Translations under genes and position numbers: made by a program | In this document: positions 7,889 to 15,052 of the stretch, piece after piece | Layout: the number at the start of each line of letters is the position of its first letter | Position numbering within the stretch: position 1 is the stretch's first letter | Assembly (NCBI GenBank): GCA_009469665.1 | Contig: SSTB01000168.1 | Coordinates: 1 to 19,847 of the forward strand | Direction: 5' to 3' | Source of the DNA: Azonexaceae bacterium | GTDB taxonomy: Bacteria > Pseudomonadota > Gammaproteobacteria > Burkholderiales > Rhodocyclaceae | DNA: 19,847 nucleotides | The notes under the pieces: generated by a model | What the model was told of the DNA's origin: nothing | Databases searched by the model: none | Seen by the model: only the letters and a program-made list of their open reading frames with translations

Positions 7889-8214
7889 GCACTCACGACA
7901 TCCTGCATCGCCTTTCCGAAACCCTCGCCACGCGCAAGCACGCCGATCCGGAAAAATCCTACACCGCCAAACTCTTTGCCGAGGGACCGGATTCCATTCT
8001 GAAAAAGATCGGCGAGGAGTGTGCCGAACTTATCATGGCGGCCAAGGACGGCAAGCGGCTCAACATCGTCTGGGAATCCACCGACGTCATCTACCACGTT
8101 CTCGTGCTGCTTGCCTTCTACGACATGGGAATCGAGGATGTTTCCCAGGAGATGCGGCGCCGGGAAGGAATTTCGGGCATTGACGAAAAAGCGGCCCGGG
8201 GCCAGATGAAATGA
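7885..8214 (+). CDS. hisE: Phosphoribosyl-ATP pyrophosphohydrolase
   Basis: A 109-residue all-helical MazG-like enzyme that hydrolyses phosphoribosyl-ATP to phosphoribosyl-AMP and pyrophosphate, the second pathway step. The metal-binding glutamates are in [12 protein letters not shown] (Glu44, Glu45, Glu48) and ESTDVIYH (Glu64, Asp67). The start ATG 7885 overlaps the hisI stop (ATGA), and its stop overlaps the HIT gene ATG the same way. HisI and HisE are fused in many bacteria such as E. coli; here they are two coupled genes. Confidence 0.96.
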   Translation: MSTHDILHRLSETLATRKHADPEKSYTAKLFAEGPDSILKKIGEECAELIMAAKDGKRLNIVWESTDVIYHVLVLLAFYDMGIEDVSQEMRRREGISGIDEKAARGQMK

Positions 8215-8561
8215 GTGACTGCATCTTTTGTCGCATCGTCGAGGGCAAGATTCCTGCCGCCCGCGTGTTCGAAGACGACGACATCCTCGCCTTCAAGGAC
8301 ATTAATCCAGCGCGCCCGGTGCACATTCTCGTGATCCCCAAGAAACACATCACTTCGCTCGCCAGCGTGGTGCCGGAGGACGCGGCGGTACTTGGCCGGA
8401 TGCTCCTCAAGGCCAACGAAATCGCCGTCGCCCAGGGCAGCCCGGACGGTTTCCGTGTCATCATCAACACCGGGCGGGTCGGTTGCCAGGAAGTGCCGCA
8501 CCTGCACATGCATATCGTGGGTGGGCCGGATCCGGTCGGCCCCATGCTCAAACGCATCTGA
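8211..8561 (+). CDS. HIT family hydrolase (HINT-like)
   Basis: A 116-residue histidine-triad protein. The triad HLHMHIVGG gives His97, His99 and His101, with His99 the likely nucleophile. Cys4 and Cys7 in DCIFC fit the zinc-binding pair of HINT proteins. HINT enzymes cleave purine nucleoside phosphoramidates and aminoacyl-adenylates. The gene overlaps the hisE stop by four bases, so it is coupled to histidine synthesis at the translation level. Ten bases separate it from the tatA start. This hisE-HIT-tatABC order is common in betaproteobacteria, but I know of no proven biochemical link to the his pathway or to Tat export. Confidence 0.93.
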   Translation: MSDCIFCRIVEGKIPAARVFEDDDILAFKDINPARPVHILVIPKKHITSLASVVPEDAAVLGRMLLKANEIAVAQGSPDGFRVIINTGRVGCQEVPHLHMHIVGGPDPVGPMLKRI

Positions 8562-8571
8562 GGAGAGAATC

Positions 8572-8799
8572 ATGGGCAGTTTTTCCATCTGGCACTGGCT
8601 CATCGTCCTGGTCATCGTCATGCTCATCTTCGGTACCAAGAAGCTGCGCAATGTGGGGCAGGATCTGGGTGGCGCCGTGAAGGGCTTCAAGGACGGCATG
8701 AAGGAAGGCAGCGCCGACAAACCGGCAGAGCCGGTGCCTCCCCAGCAGGTCAGCGGCCAGACCATCGACGTCGAGGTCAAGGAAAAAACCAAGAGCTAG
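8572..8799 (+). CDS. tatA: Sec-independent protein translocase subunit TatA
   Basis: A 75-residue membrane protein: a short periplasmic N-terminus, one transmembrane helix (about residues 5-20), the conserved FG hinge at 20-21 ([10 protein letters not shown]), an amphipathic helix to about residue 43 and a charged, Pro-rich tail. TatA oligomerises to form the protein-conducting element for folded proteins carrying twin-arginine signals. AGGAG lies seven bases before the start ATG 8572. A hairpin follows the stop, and tatB begins 100 bases later. TatA rather than TatB is supported by the polar residue early in the helix and the short length. Confidence 0.94.
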   Translation: MGSFSIWHWLIVLVIVMLIFGTKKLRNVGQDLGGAVKGFKDGMKEGSADKPAEPVPPQQVSGQTIDVEVKEKTKS

Positions 8800-8802
8800 C
8801 CA

Positions 8803-8824
8803 CCGCTTCGGTGCCCCGGAGCGG
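8803..8824 (+). promoter_or_regulatory. Hairpin between tatA and tatB
   Basis: CCGCTTCGG, a TGCC loop, then CCGGAGCGG form a 9-bp stem (one G-U pair) three bases after the tatA stop. No T-run follows, so it is not a standard terminator. It could protect the 3' end of a tatA message or dampen read-through to tatB, fitting the known excess of TatA over TatB and TatC (inference). The rest of the 100-bp gap holds no gene I can support. Confidence 0.45.
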
Positions 8825-8899
8825 AGGGGTGGTGGCATGGGTCTCTCGCCGCCTCCTTACTCCCGGCTCCGGGCTCCGCTGCCTGGGCCTTGATTCAGC

Positions 8900-9280
8900 A
8901 TGTTCGACATCGGCTTCTCCGAACTCATCGTCATCGGCATCGTGGCGCTCATCGTCATCGGCCCCGAGAAACTGCCTCGGGTGGCCAAGACCGTGGGTCA
9001 TCTGCTGGGTCGGGCGCAGCGCTATGTGAGCGACGTCAAGGCCGACATCAACCGCGAAATCCAGCTCGACGAACTGAAAAAGATGCAATCCGAGGTGGTG
9101 GAATCCGCCCGGGGAATCGAGGATTCTCTCAGGAAGGATCTGGAGGCCACCCGCACTGCGGTCGAAGCGCCCATCAGCGCCGTGGCGGCTGAGGTCGAGG
9201 CGGCGCTCCCCTCGGCAGCGTCGCTCGATACCCCGCTTCCGCCTCCTGCGGCCGAGGCAACCCCCAAGACGACTGCATGA
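8900..9280 (+). CDS. tatB: Sec-independent protein translocase subunit TatB
   Basis: A 126-residue TatA/B-family protein beginning [28 protein letters not shown], in which the acidic-polar start, the helix with Glu8 and the IGPEKLP hinge mark TatB rather than TatA. A long amphipathic helix runs to about residue 90, then an Ala/Pro-rich disordered tail. TatB with TatC forms the receptor for twin-arginine signal peptides. The gene starts 100 bases after tatA and its stop overlaps the tatC ATG in an ATGA, so tatB and tatC are coupled more tightly than tatA and tatB. Confidence 0.94.
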   Translation: MFDIGFSELIVIGIVALIVIGPEKLPRVAKTVGHLLGRAQRYVSDVKADINREIQLDELKKMQSEVVESARGIEDSLRKDLEATRTAVEAPISAVAAEVEAALPSAASLDTPLPPPAAEATPKTTA

Positions 9281-10044
9281 GCGACGCGGCGGAAGAGTCC
9301 TTCATTTCCCATCTGGTCGAGTTGCGCGACCGCCTCCTGCGCAGCCTGATTGCGGTTGGGGTCGTTTTCGGCGTGCTGTGCCTGTACCCCGGACCGGGCG
9401 CCATCTACGACCTGCTGGCCCTGCCGTTGACCAAGACCCTGCCGGAAGGGGCCAAGATGGTTGCCATCGGGGTCATCACGCCCTTCATGGTTCCCCTGAA
9501 GATCACGGCCATGGTGGCCTTCGTCGTGGCGCTCCCGGTGGTGCTCTATCAGGCCTGGGCCTTCGTCGCGCCGGGTCTATACGCGCATGAGAAGCGCCTG
9601 GGCATCCCCCTCATCGTGTCCAGCACCGTGCTGTTTCTGCTCGGGATGGCCTTTTGCTACTTCTTCGTTTTCGGTCAGGTATTCACCTTCATCGCCGGGT
9701 TCGCGCCCAAGAGCATCACTCCAGCACCGGACATCGAGGCCTACCTGTCCTTCGTGATGACCATGTTCGTCGCCTTCGGCGTTTCCTTCGAGGTGCCCGT
9801 GGCCCTTGTGGTGCTGGTGCGCATGGGTCTGGTCACCGTCCAGCGCCTCAAGGAATGGCGCTCGTATTTCATTGTGGGGGCCTTCATCATTGCAGCCGTG
9901 GTGACGCCGCCTGACGTGGTGTCGCAACTGGCCCTCGCCATCCCCATGTGCCTGCTCTACGAGCTGGGCATCCTCGCTTCCCGTCTGGTGTCGCGACCGG
10001 AGGCGGCCGTCGCCGACGCTCCGCCTCCTGGCGCGGCGGACTGA
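9277..10044 (+). CDS. tatC: Sec-independent protein translocase subunit TatC
   Basis: A 255-residue, six-helix inner-membrane protein. The signal-recognition motif [13 protein letters not shown] at residues 9-21 is intact, as are [17 protein letters not shown] near 90-106 and the FGVSFEVPV motif with its conserved Glu in the fourth helix. TatC binds the twin-arginine signal peptide together with TatB. It starts at ATG 9277 inside the tatB stop. Its own TGA lies within the first copy of an 8-bp direct repeat (CTGATAGC) that flanks an inverted-repeat element, so the element is inserted immediately after the coding sequence without truncating it. Confidence 0.96.
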   Translation: MSDAAEESFISHLVELRDRLLRSLIAVGVVFGVLCLYPGPGAIYDLLALPLTKTLPEGAKMVAIGVITPFMVPLKITAMVAFVVALPVVLYQAWAFVAPGLYAHEKRLGIPLIVSSTVLFLLGMAFCYFFVFGQVFTFIAGFAPKSITPAPDIEAYLSFVMTMFVAFGVSFEVPVALVVLVRMGLVTVQRLKEWRSYFIVGAFIIAAVVTPPDVVSQLALAIPMCLLYELGILASRLVSRPEAAVADAPPPGAAD

Positions 10045-10048
10045 TAGC
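10041..10048. repeat. Direct repeat, left copy (possible target-site duplication)
   Basis: CTGATAGC at 10041-10048 recurs exactly at 10203-10210. The two copies bracket the inverted-repeat element between tatC and the amidotransferase gene. The left copy supplies the tatC stop codon. Confidence 0.5.
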
Positions 10049-10202
10049 CAGTGAAAATTTCATTCACCCCCGCTCGTCATGCCCAGTTGCGCCCGCTCGG
10101 CGTTGCCAATGCTCGCCATAGCCCGAGCTATGGCTGTGCTTTGCGCCTTGATCGTGCACAGCTGTGCACGCCGCTCGGGCGCGCCCGAAAAATTCACAGG
10201 CT
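10049..10202. mobile_element. MITE-like imperfect inverted-repeat element
   Basis: About 154 bp without a credible gene, built of nested inverted repeats. The outer arms GTGAAAATTTC (10051-10061) and GAAAAATTCAC (10187-10197) match at 9 of 11 positions. Inner arms at 10089-10103 and 10168-10182 match at 13 of 15. Near the middle is a perfect 8-bp stem GCCATAGC/GCTATGGC with a CCGA loop (10115-10134), and on the right an 18-bp perfect palindrome (10153-10170). The whole is flanked by the 8-bp direct repeat CTGATAGC. This is the plan of a small non-autonomous transposable element, or of a dispersed intergenic repeat. As RNA it would fold into a branched structure and may also end the tatABC transcript. 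Confidence 0.5.
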
Positions 10203-10210
10203 CTGATAGC
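10203..10210. repeat. Direct repeat, right copy (possible target-site duplication)
   Basis: Second exact copy of CTGATAGC, three bases before the stop codon of the converging amidotransferase gene. Removing 10049-10210 would leave tatC and its neighbour separated by only a few bases, consistent with insertion into a tight convergent junction. Confidence 0.5.
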
Positions 10211-10213
10211 TGC

Positions 10214-11029
10214 TCAAGGCGCGGCCGGTGGCGTACGACGCTGTCCGGCCAGCGTCGGGAGCCAGCGTTTCGCTTCGCCCTCCTGAAACCACCAGAGGCT
10301 TCCGGCGGGCATTTCCTCCCAGGTTTCGTTGTCGGTCAGGGGTTCGGTCGCGATCACCGCCACCCGATCGGCCGGGGTCGTCACGGCAGAAAAATCCACT
10401 GTCACGTCCTGGTCGCGCAGATGGGCTTCGGTGAAGGGGGCTCGGCGCACGATGTAGGCAAGGCGGGTGGAGGCGTGGGCCATCAGCCACTCGCCTCCGG
10501 ATAGCAGGAAATTGCATTCCCCGTAGGCGGCGAGGCGGATGGTCAGGCGCGCCAGTGCTGCGAAGAGGGTTTCGTCCGGCGGGCGGACTGCGCCGAATTC
10601 ACGTAACAACTCCTGCAGTAGCCAGCAGAAGGCAGCCTCGCTGTCGGTGCTGCCCACCGGCTGGGGAAAACCGGCCAGCTCAGGCGCAAAGCCTTCGAGA
10701 TGCCCGTTGTGGGCGAATATCCAGTTCCGGCCCCACGCCTCGCGCAGGAAGGGGTGGGTGTTTTCAAGGCCGATCGCGCCGCGGGTGGCCTTGCGGATAT
10801 GGGCAACCACATTGGTCGAGCGGATGGGGTAGGCGCGTACCAGTTCGGCCACCGGTGAGGCGGAGGAGGGCTGAGGGTCGAGAAACAGCCGAACCCCGGG
10901 TCCCTCGAAGAAGGCGATGCCCCATCCGTCGGTATGGACATCGGTGGCCCCGCCGCGGGCCTGAAAGCCTGTGAAGGAAAAGCAGATGTCGGTCGGAACG
11001 TTGCAGTTCATGCCGAGCAACTGGCACAC
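10214..11029 (-). CDS. Class II glutamine amidotransferase, YafJ-like
   Basis: A 271-residue Ntn-type glutaminase domain with no synthase domain attached. Cys2 is the expected nucleophile, exposed after removal of the first Met. HTDGWGIAFF near 32-41, HIRKATRGA near 77, ENTHPF and FAHNGHLEGF are the usual binding-site motifs. The start is GTG 11029, forced by the need for Cys at position 2, with a perfect AGGAGG eight bases upstream inside the end of the protease gene. Only three bases lie between that gene's stop and this start, so they form an operon. The family hydrolyses glutamine in principle; the ammonia acceptor for YafJ-like proteins is not known to me. Confidence 0.88.
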   Translation of the reverse strand: MCQLLGMNCNVPTDICFSFTGFQARGGATDVHTDGWGIAFFEGPGVRLFLDPQPSSASPVAELVRAYPIRSTNVVAHIRKATRGAIGLENTHPFLREAWGRNWIFAHNGHLEGFAPELAGFPQPVGSTDSEAAFCWLLQELLREFGAVRPPDETLFAALARLTIRLAAYGECNFLLSGGEWLMAHASTRLAYIVRRAPFTEAHLRDQDVTVDFSAVTTPADRVAVIATEPLTDNETWEEMPAGSLWWFQEGEAKRWLPTLAGQRRTPPAAP

Positions 11030-11032
11030 GGC

Positions 11033-12187
11033 CTAATCCTCCTGCGGCTTCATGGCCGGGCGTTTGCCGATGCGCACAGGCAATTCGATCAGGGTCTTGT
11101 CCCGGCGCAGGCGGAAGGTGACCCGCTCATCGGGTTTCAGGGCGGCGATCAGGTCGAGCATGACCTGGGAATCCTTGACGGCCTTGTCCCCGACGGCCAG
11201 CAGAACGTCGCCAGGGCGAACGCCCGCACCGTCGGCGGGGCTGCCACGCACCACGCCAGCGATCAGGGCGCCCGCCGTATCGGGCAGTCCGAAGGATTCG
11301 GCCAGTTCCGGCGTGATTTCCTGGGCCTCGACGCCGATCCAGCCCCGGGTGACCGAGCCGTTCTGGATAATCTGCTCCATGATGTCCTTGGCACTGGATA
11401 CCGGAATGGCGAAGCCGATCCCCAGCGAGCCGCCCGTGCGGGAGTAGATGGCCGTGTTGATGCCGACCAGATTTCCGGCGGTATCGACCAGGGCGCCGCC
11501 GGAGTTGCCCGGATTGATCGCCGCGTCGGTCTGGATGAAGTTCTCGAAGGTATTGATGCCCAGGTGAGAGCGCCCCAGGGCCGAGACGATGCCCATGGTG
11601 ACAGTCTGCCCCACGCCGAAGGGATTGCCGATGGCCAGCACCACGTCGCCGACGCGCAGGTGCTCCATCTGGCCGAAGGTGATGGCCGGCAGATGGTCGC
11701 CGGCGATGCGCAGAACCGCCAGATCGGACTCCGGATCGCTGCCGATGACCCGGGCCTTTTGCGTGCTGCCGTCGGCCAGGGAAACCTGGATGTCCTCCGC
11801 AGCCTCGACGACATGGAAATTGGTCAGGATGTAGCCGGAATCGCTGACGATGACCCCGGAACCCAGGCTCGAGGTACGCTGGGGGCGGCTGTCGAAGCGA
11901 TCGCCGAAAAAGTGGCGGAAGATCGGATCTTCCAGCAAGGGATGCCGGGGTGCCCGGATTTCCTGCGTGGTATAGATATGCACCACGGAAGGCAGGGCCT
12001 TGCGCGCCGCCTCGCGGTAGGTGGACGCCTGACGCGTGCCCTCGTCAGGGGGCGTGTGCGATTCGTGCAGGGCGACCACCGCGGGCCGCTCCCGTGGAAG
12101 CCATTCAGGCTTGAGGGTGGCGACGACGAACAGGGCGGCCAGCAGAACCGTCACCGTTTGTGCAAAAATCAGCCACAACCTCTGCAT
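11033..12187 (-). CDS. Membrane-anchored HtrA-family serine protease (DegS/AlgW-like)
   Basis: A 384-residue protein. An N-terminal hydrophobic helix (about residues 4-24) without a clear cleavage site would anchor it in the inner membrane facing the periplasm. The trypsin-like domain has the triad His125 (TNFHVVE), Asp155 (SDLAVLRI) and Ser229 (PGNSGGAL), and one PDZ domain follows (about 281-372). One PDZ plus an anchor is the DegS/AlgW layout, which senses misfolded outer-membrane proteins and cuts an anti-sigma factor; DegP and DegQ have two PDZ domains. No rseA or rpoE is nearby. The start ATG 12187 (MQRLWLIF) is preferred over an in-frame start at 12274, which lies inside the divergent gene. 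The amidotransferase follows directly. Confidence 0.92.
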   Translation of the reverse strand: MQRLWLIFAQTVTVLLAALFVVATLKPEWLPRERPAVVALHESHTPPDEGTRQASTYREAARKALPSVVHIYTTQEIRAPRHPLLEDPIFRHFFGDRFDSRPQRTSSLGSGVIVSDSGYILTNFHVVEAAEDIQVSLADGSTQKARVIGSDPESDLAVLRIAGDHLPAITFGQMEHLRVGDVVLAIGNPFGVGQTVTMGIVSALGRSHLGINTFENFIQTDAAINPGNSGGALVDTAGNLVGINTAIYSRTGGSLGIGFAIPVSSAKDIMEQIIQNGSVTRGWIGVEAQEITPELAESFGLPDTAGALIAGVVRGSPADGAGVRPGDVLLAVGDKAVKDSQVMLDLIAALKPDERVTFRLRRDKTLIELPVRIGKRPAMKPQED

Positions 12188-12201
12188 GGAAGACCGGAAC
12201 G
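12188..12201. promoter_or_regulatory. 14-bp divergent gap between protease and NIF3 genes
   Basis: Only 14 bases separate the two start codons, too few for either promoter. Promoters for each gene must therefore lie inside the coding start of the other, or one message must begin further away. I see no convincing -35/-10 pair on either strand. Confidence 0.4.
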
Positions 12202-12948
12202 ATGAAGCGGGAAGAATTGGTGGAGTATCTCGACCGGGTGCTGGACTGCGGCCGCTTCCGGGATTATTGCCCAAACGGCTTGCAAGTGGAAGGACGCGCC
12301 GACGTCCGCTGCATCGTCGCCGGCGTGACCGCCAGCCAGGCCCTGCTCGACGCGGCGGTAGCGGCCGGTGCCGATGCCGTCCTGGTCCATCATGGCTATT
12401 TCTGGCGGGGGGAGGACGGCCGTGTCACCGGGATCCGTCGCCGGCGCCTGGCGACGCTCCTGGGCGCCGACATCAATTTGCTCGCCTACCATCTGCCCCT
12501 CGATGCCCATGCGGAATTCGGCAACAACGTCCAGTTGGCGCGCCTTGCCGGCTGGCAGCCGGAGGGGCGCTTCGGAGAGCAGGACCTGGGCTGTGTCGGG
12601 AGGGTGGATGGGACACCGATGGCTGCGGATTTCTCGGCTGGTCTGGGCCGTGTTCTAGGGAGGGAGCCCCTGCTCGTCGGCGACGGGGCGCGACCTATCC
12701 GCCGCATCGCCTGGTGCACCGGCGCCGCGCAGGGGTATTTCGAGGCGGCCATCGCCCAGGGGGCCGACGTCTTCGTCTCCGGAGAGATCTCCGAACAGTC
12801 GGTTCACCTGGCCCGGGAGAGCGGCGTGCCTTATCTGGCCTGCGGCCACCACGCCAGTGAGCGCTATGGTGTCCAGGCCCTTGCCGAGCACCTGGCGGCA
12901 AATTTCGCCCTGGATTGCCGTTTCGTCGATATCGACAATCCCGTTTGA
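12202..12948 (+). CDS. NIF3/YbgI-family dinuclear metal protein
   Basis: A 248-residue protein of the family often labelled GTP cyclohydrolase 1 type 2. The dinuclear metal site is complete by alignment to E. coli YbgI: His63-His64 in LVHHGYFW, Asp101 in HLPLDAH, and His216 and Glu220 in CGHHASERYG. The CPNGLQVEG motif near residue 23 is also typical. The family forms a toroidal hexamer; its substrate is unsettled. The start ATG 12202 follows a modest GGAAG site; an in-frame start at 12160 would lie inside the protease gene. It is divergent from the protease gene and converges on the FimV-like gene with a 19-bp gap, where a GCTGCC/GGCAGC hairpin (12952-12976) may mark the transcript end. Confidence 0.9.
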   Translation: MKREELVEYLDRVLDCGRFRDYCPNGLQVEGRADVRCIVAGVTASQALLDAAVAAGADAVLVHHGYFWRGEDGRVTGIRRRRLATLLGADINLLAYHLPLDAHAEFGNNVQLARLAGWQPEGRFGEQDLGCVGRVDGTPMAADFSAGLGRVLGREPLLVGDGARPIRRIAWCTGAAQGYFEAAIAQGADVFVSGEISEQSVHLARESGVPYLACGHHASERYGVQALAEHLAANFALDCRFVDIDNPV

Positions 12949-12951
12949 GGC

Positions 12952-12976
12952 GCTGCCCCGGCGACGTTCAGGCAGC
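12952..12976. terminator. Weak hairpin at the NIF3/FimV convergent junction
   Basis: GCTGCC and GGCAGC form a 6-bp stem with a 13-base loop, overlapping the stop codon of the FimV-like gene. No T-run; only a possible bidirectional end. Confidence 0.2.
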
Positions 12977-14776
12977 CCGTGGCAGGGGGACTACTTTGGC
13001 CCGCTGGCAGCCATAGCCCTCGTCCAGCAGGTGCAGGAGAAAGACGATCTCCTCGATGACTTCCAGGGGGAAGCCCGCCCGCTGGCCCTGGCGATTGTCC
13101 TGCACCAAGCCGGCGAGGTAGTCGCGGCAGGTCTGGGTGCCCCAGGTCTTGGTCAGGCGCCGGGCAATGTGCTCGTAGTCCTCCAGGGATTTTAGCCCGG
13201 AGACCGGCGTTTCCGATTCTTCCCAATCGGGGACCCGGAAATTGAAGCGATCCCGGATGCGCCGCATCAGGGTCTCGTACTCCTCGCGCATGTCGGCACG
13301 GCGGTAGAGATTGAGCAGCATGAGCCAGGCTTCGATGCGGTCGGGCGCCTGCTGGGCGATGAAGGAGGCCAGACTGTCCGCCGCGCCCCGCAGGCGGCCG
13401 AAGGACAGCATGATTTCGGCCAGTTGGAGGGCGGATTCGTCCTCCTCCACTTCCATATCGGGGACAGCGGGGGGCGGCGAACTGGTCTGGGCCAGGGGGG
13501 GGGACGGGGTGCCGGGCACGGAGTCGAGCAAGAAGTCGATTTCCGGGGCGGTCTCCGCGGGTGCCGCGGGGGGCGCCATGGCGGGGCGGGGATCCGGCTG
13601 CGGCGGCGGAGCGGTCTGGACGGTGGGCCGGCCCGGCGGGTGAAGATCACCGTCGCTCCGGCCACGGCGGCGGGCCAGGACGTGGGCGCCGCCCGCGGCG
13701 AGTATGCCGCCGACCAACGCGCTGACGGCCAATTCGAGCCATTGCCCCGAGGTCGTCGCGGCCGGCATCGCAGGCGCGCGGGCCACCGGGGGGGCGACAG
13801 CAGCGGCGGCAGTTTGGGCCGGCGGTGCCTGGAGGGCCTGGGCCATCTGCAACTGCTGCTGCAGGGCCAGGGCCTCGGTTGCCAGGTTCATGGCCTGATT
13901 CAGCTTGTCCACTTGCTGATTCAGGAGTCCCAGCGTCGTTTCCATCTTGAGAATGCGCTCCTCGATCTCCGGAAGGCTCGCTTTTTGAGCAGTGGGCTTC
14001 TCGCCCGCTCGGATTTCTTCCGGCGGAGCCCCGAGCACCAGTCTGTCCGCCGTATCGCCCGACGGAGTCCGCGGCGCTGCGCGGGCTGCGGGGGCAGGAC
14101 TTTCCTGATCGGCGGGTGCGCTGGGAGCCTGGCGTACAGGCGGCTTCGCTTGCCGAGCCGTCGCGGGGCGCTGCGGTTTCGGTGGCAGGAGGATGCGGGT
14201 TCCTTCGGCCAGGAGCGTGTCCTCGGCGAGATCGGGATTGGCCTGGCGCAAGCCGGCCAGCAGGCGGCGCTGACGTGAAGGGCTTTCGGGGGCTAGGCTG
14301 GAGGCGATGCTCTCCAGGGTGTCACCCTCGAAAGCCGCGACGCTGCGGGCATTTCCGGACCGCACCGGGACCGCCGCCTGTGCCCCCTCCGAGCGGGCTT
14401 CGGGCAGGGCTGCCGGCGCCTGGGGCATGAGGACGAAGTTACGCTGCAATTCGACGCCGCAGTCGGCGCGCAGGGCCAGGACGAAGGCCGGATCGTGGAT
14501 GGGGCGGCTGCCGGTAACGATGACCCGGTAGGCGTCGCCGACGCGGACCAGGCGAATGCGGGCGGCGGTGATCACCGGCAGGTCGGAGTCCTTCAAGGGG
14601 GCGAGGCGGAAGCAGGCGCCAGCGAGATCGGGGTCGTCACCGACGATGGCGACCTCGGCGCGCAGGGGTTCGCCTACCCGCGATTGCAGCGTGATCTCCC
14701 CGAACCCAGCCGCGCCCGCGTCCAAGGCGAGAAAGGCCGCGGCCATGGCCCCGAGACGAAACATGCTTGGCTTCAT
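12968..14776 (-). CDS. FimV-like envelope protein with LysM-type region and C-terminal TPR
   Basis: A 602-residue protein. A signal peptide ends near residue 23, followed directly by GFGEITLQSRVGEPLRAEV, the FimV N-terminal domain signature. A LysM-like stretch (EGDTLESIA to ILLPP) covers about 147-198. Then come a Pro/Ala-rich linker, a coiled coil (about 268-312), a single transmembrane helix (about 346-368), a second disordered linker and a TPR-like cytoplasmic end (LQLAEIMLSFGRLRGAADSL onward, about 448-590). FimV/HubP proteins bind peptidoglycan at the pole and organise type IV pili and polar proteins. At about 600 residues this is shorter than many FimV proteins. The start ATG 14776 has AGGGGG five bases upstream. 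No pilus genes are in the window, so the exact role is inference. Confidence 0.85.
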   Translation of the reverse strand: MKPSMFRLGAMAAAFLALDAGAAGFGEITLQSRVGEPLRAEVAIVGDDPDLAGACFRLAPLKDSDLPVITAARIRLVRVGDAYRVIVTGSRPIHDPAFVLALRADCGVELQRNFVLMPQAPAALPEARSEGAQAAVPVRSGNARSVAAFEGDTLESIASSLAPESPSRQRRLLAGLRQANPDLAEDTLLAEGTRILLPPKPQRPATARQAKPPVRQAPSAPADQESPAPAARAAPRTPSGDTADRLVLGAPPEEIRAGEKPTAQKASLPEIEERILKMETTLGLLNQQVDKLNQAMNLATEALALQQQLQMAQALQAPPAQTAAAAVAPPVARAPAMPAATTSGQWLELAVSALVGGILAAGGAHVLARRRGRSDGDLHPPGRPTVQTAPPPQPDPRPAMAPPAAPAETAPEIDFLLDSVPGTPSPPLAQTSSPPPAVPDMEVEEDESALQLAEIMLSFGRLRGAADSLASFIAQQAPDRIEAWLMLLNLYRRADMREEYETLMRRIRDRFNFRVPDWEESETPVSGLKSLEDYEHIARRLTKTWGTQTCRDYLAGLVQDNRQGQRAGFPLEVIEEIVFLLHLLDEGYGCQRAKVVPLPRAA

Positions 14777-15052
14777 TGCAACCCCCTGATTTGACTTATG
14801 GGGGCAATCTATCACTTACGTAATAGTCGGGGAGTGAATTGTTCCACGGTTTCACGACGAAGGCTGCTGCCCCTCTCTTGCGCAATGCGCCGGTGCCCTT
14901 CGGGGCCTTTCTGGTGTGATGCATGGGTCCGCCCGCGTGAGCTCTTGGCTGCCCGCATAGGGGGTGCTGCCGCGATTTATGGCCCCCGCGTCTTACCGCG
15001 TCGGTGCCGACCCCCCGATCCCGGGATTCCCAACCTGGGCTGTGGGCTTGCG
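14777..15052. other. 276-bp intergenic region upstream of the FimV-like gene
   Basis: This gap separates two minus-strand genes. Next to the FimV-like gene it is relatively AT-rich and contains the dyad TTACGTAA (14816-14823) inside ACTTACGTAATAG, whose complement CTATTAC..GTAAGT recurs before the MATE gene; this is the likely promoter or operator area. A GCCC-TTCG-GGGC tetraloop hairpin lies near 14895-14910 with a few T's on the plus-strand side. The rest, GC-rich, shows no gene on either strand that I can support. Confidence 0.4.
14814..14826 (-). promoter_or_regulatory. Possible regulatory site before the FimV-like gene
   Basis: On the minus strand this reads CTATTACGTAAGT, 38 bases before the ATG. 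It contains the palindrome TTACGTAA, and the wider 18 bases from CTAT to ATAG are symmetric at 14 positions. The same two halves, CTATTAC and GTAAGT, occur at 17017-17033 with four bases between them. Confidence 0.3.

Noticed and set aside
8837..8893. An 18-codon frame in the tatA-tatB gap preceded by GGAGGGG.
   Set aside because: Pro-rich random-looking peptide, no overlap with neighbours and no recognisable relative; composition fits noncoding GC-rich DNA.
10934..12205. A 423-codon plus-strand frame across the HtrA protease gene.
   Set aside because: Antisense shadow of a protease with a complete catalytic triad; composition is typical of a reverse-strand frame.
14890..14915. A terminator: GCCC-TTCG-GGGC hairpin followed by CCTTTCT.
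   Set aside because: The T-run side faces the plus strand, where no gene ends; the stem is only four pairs.
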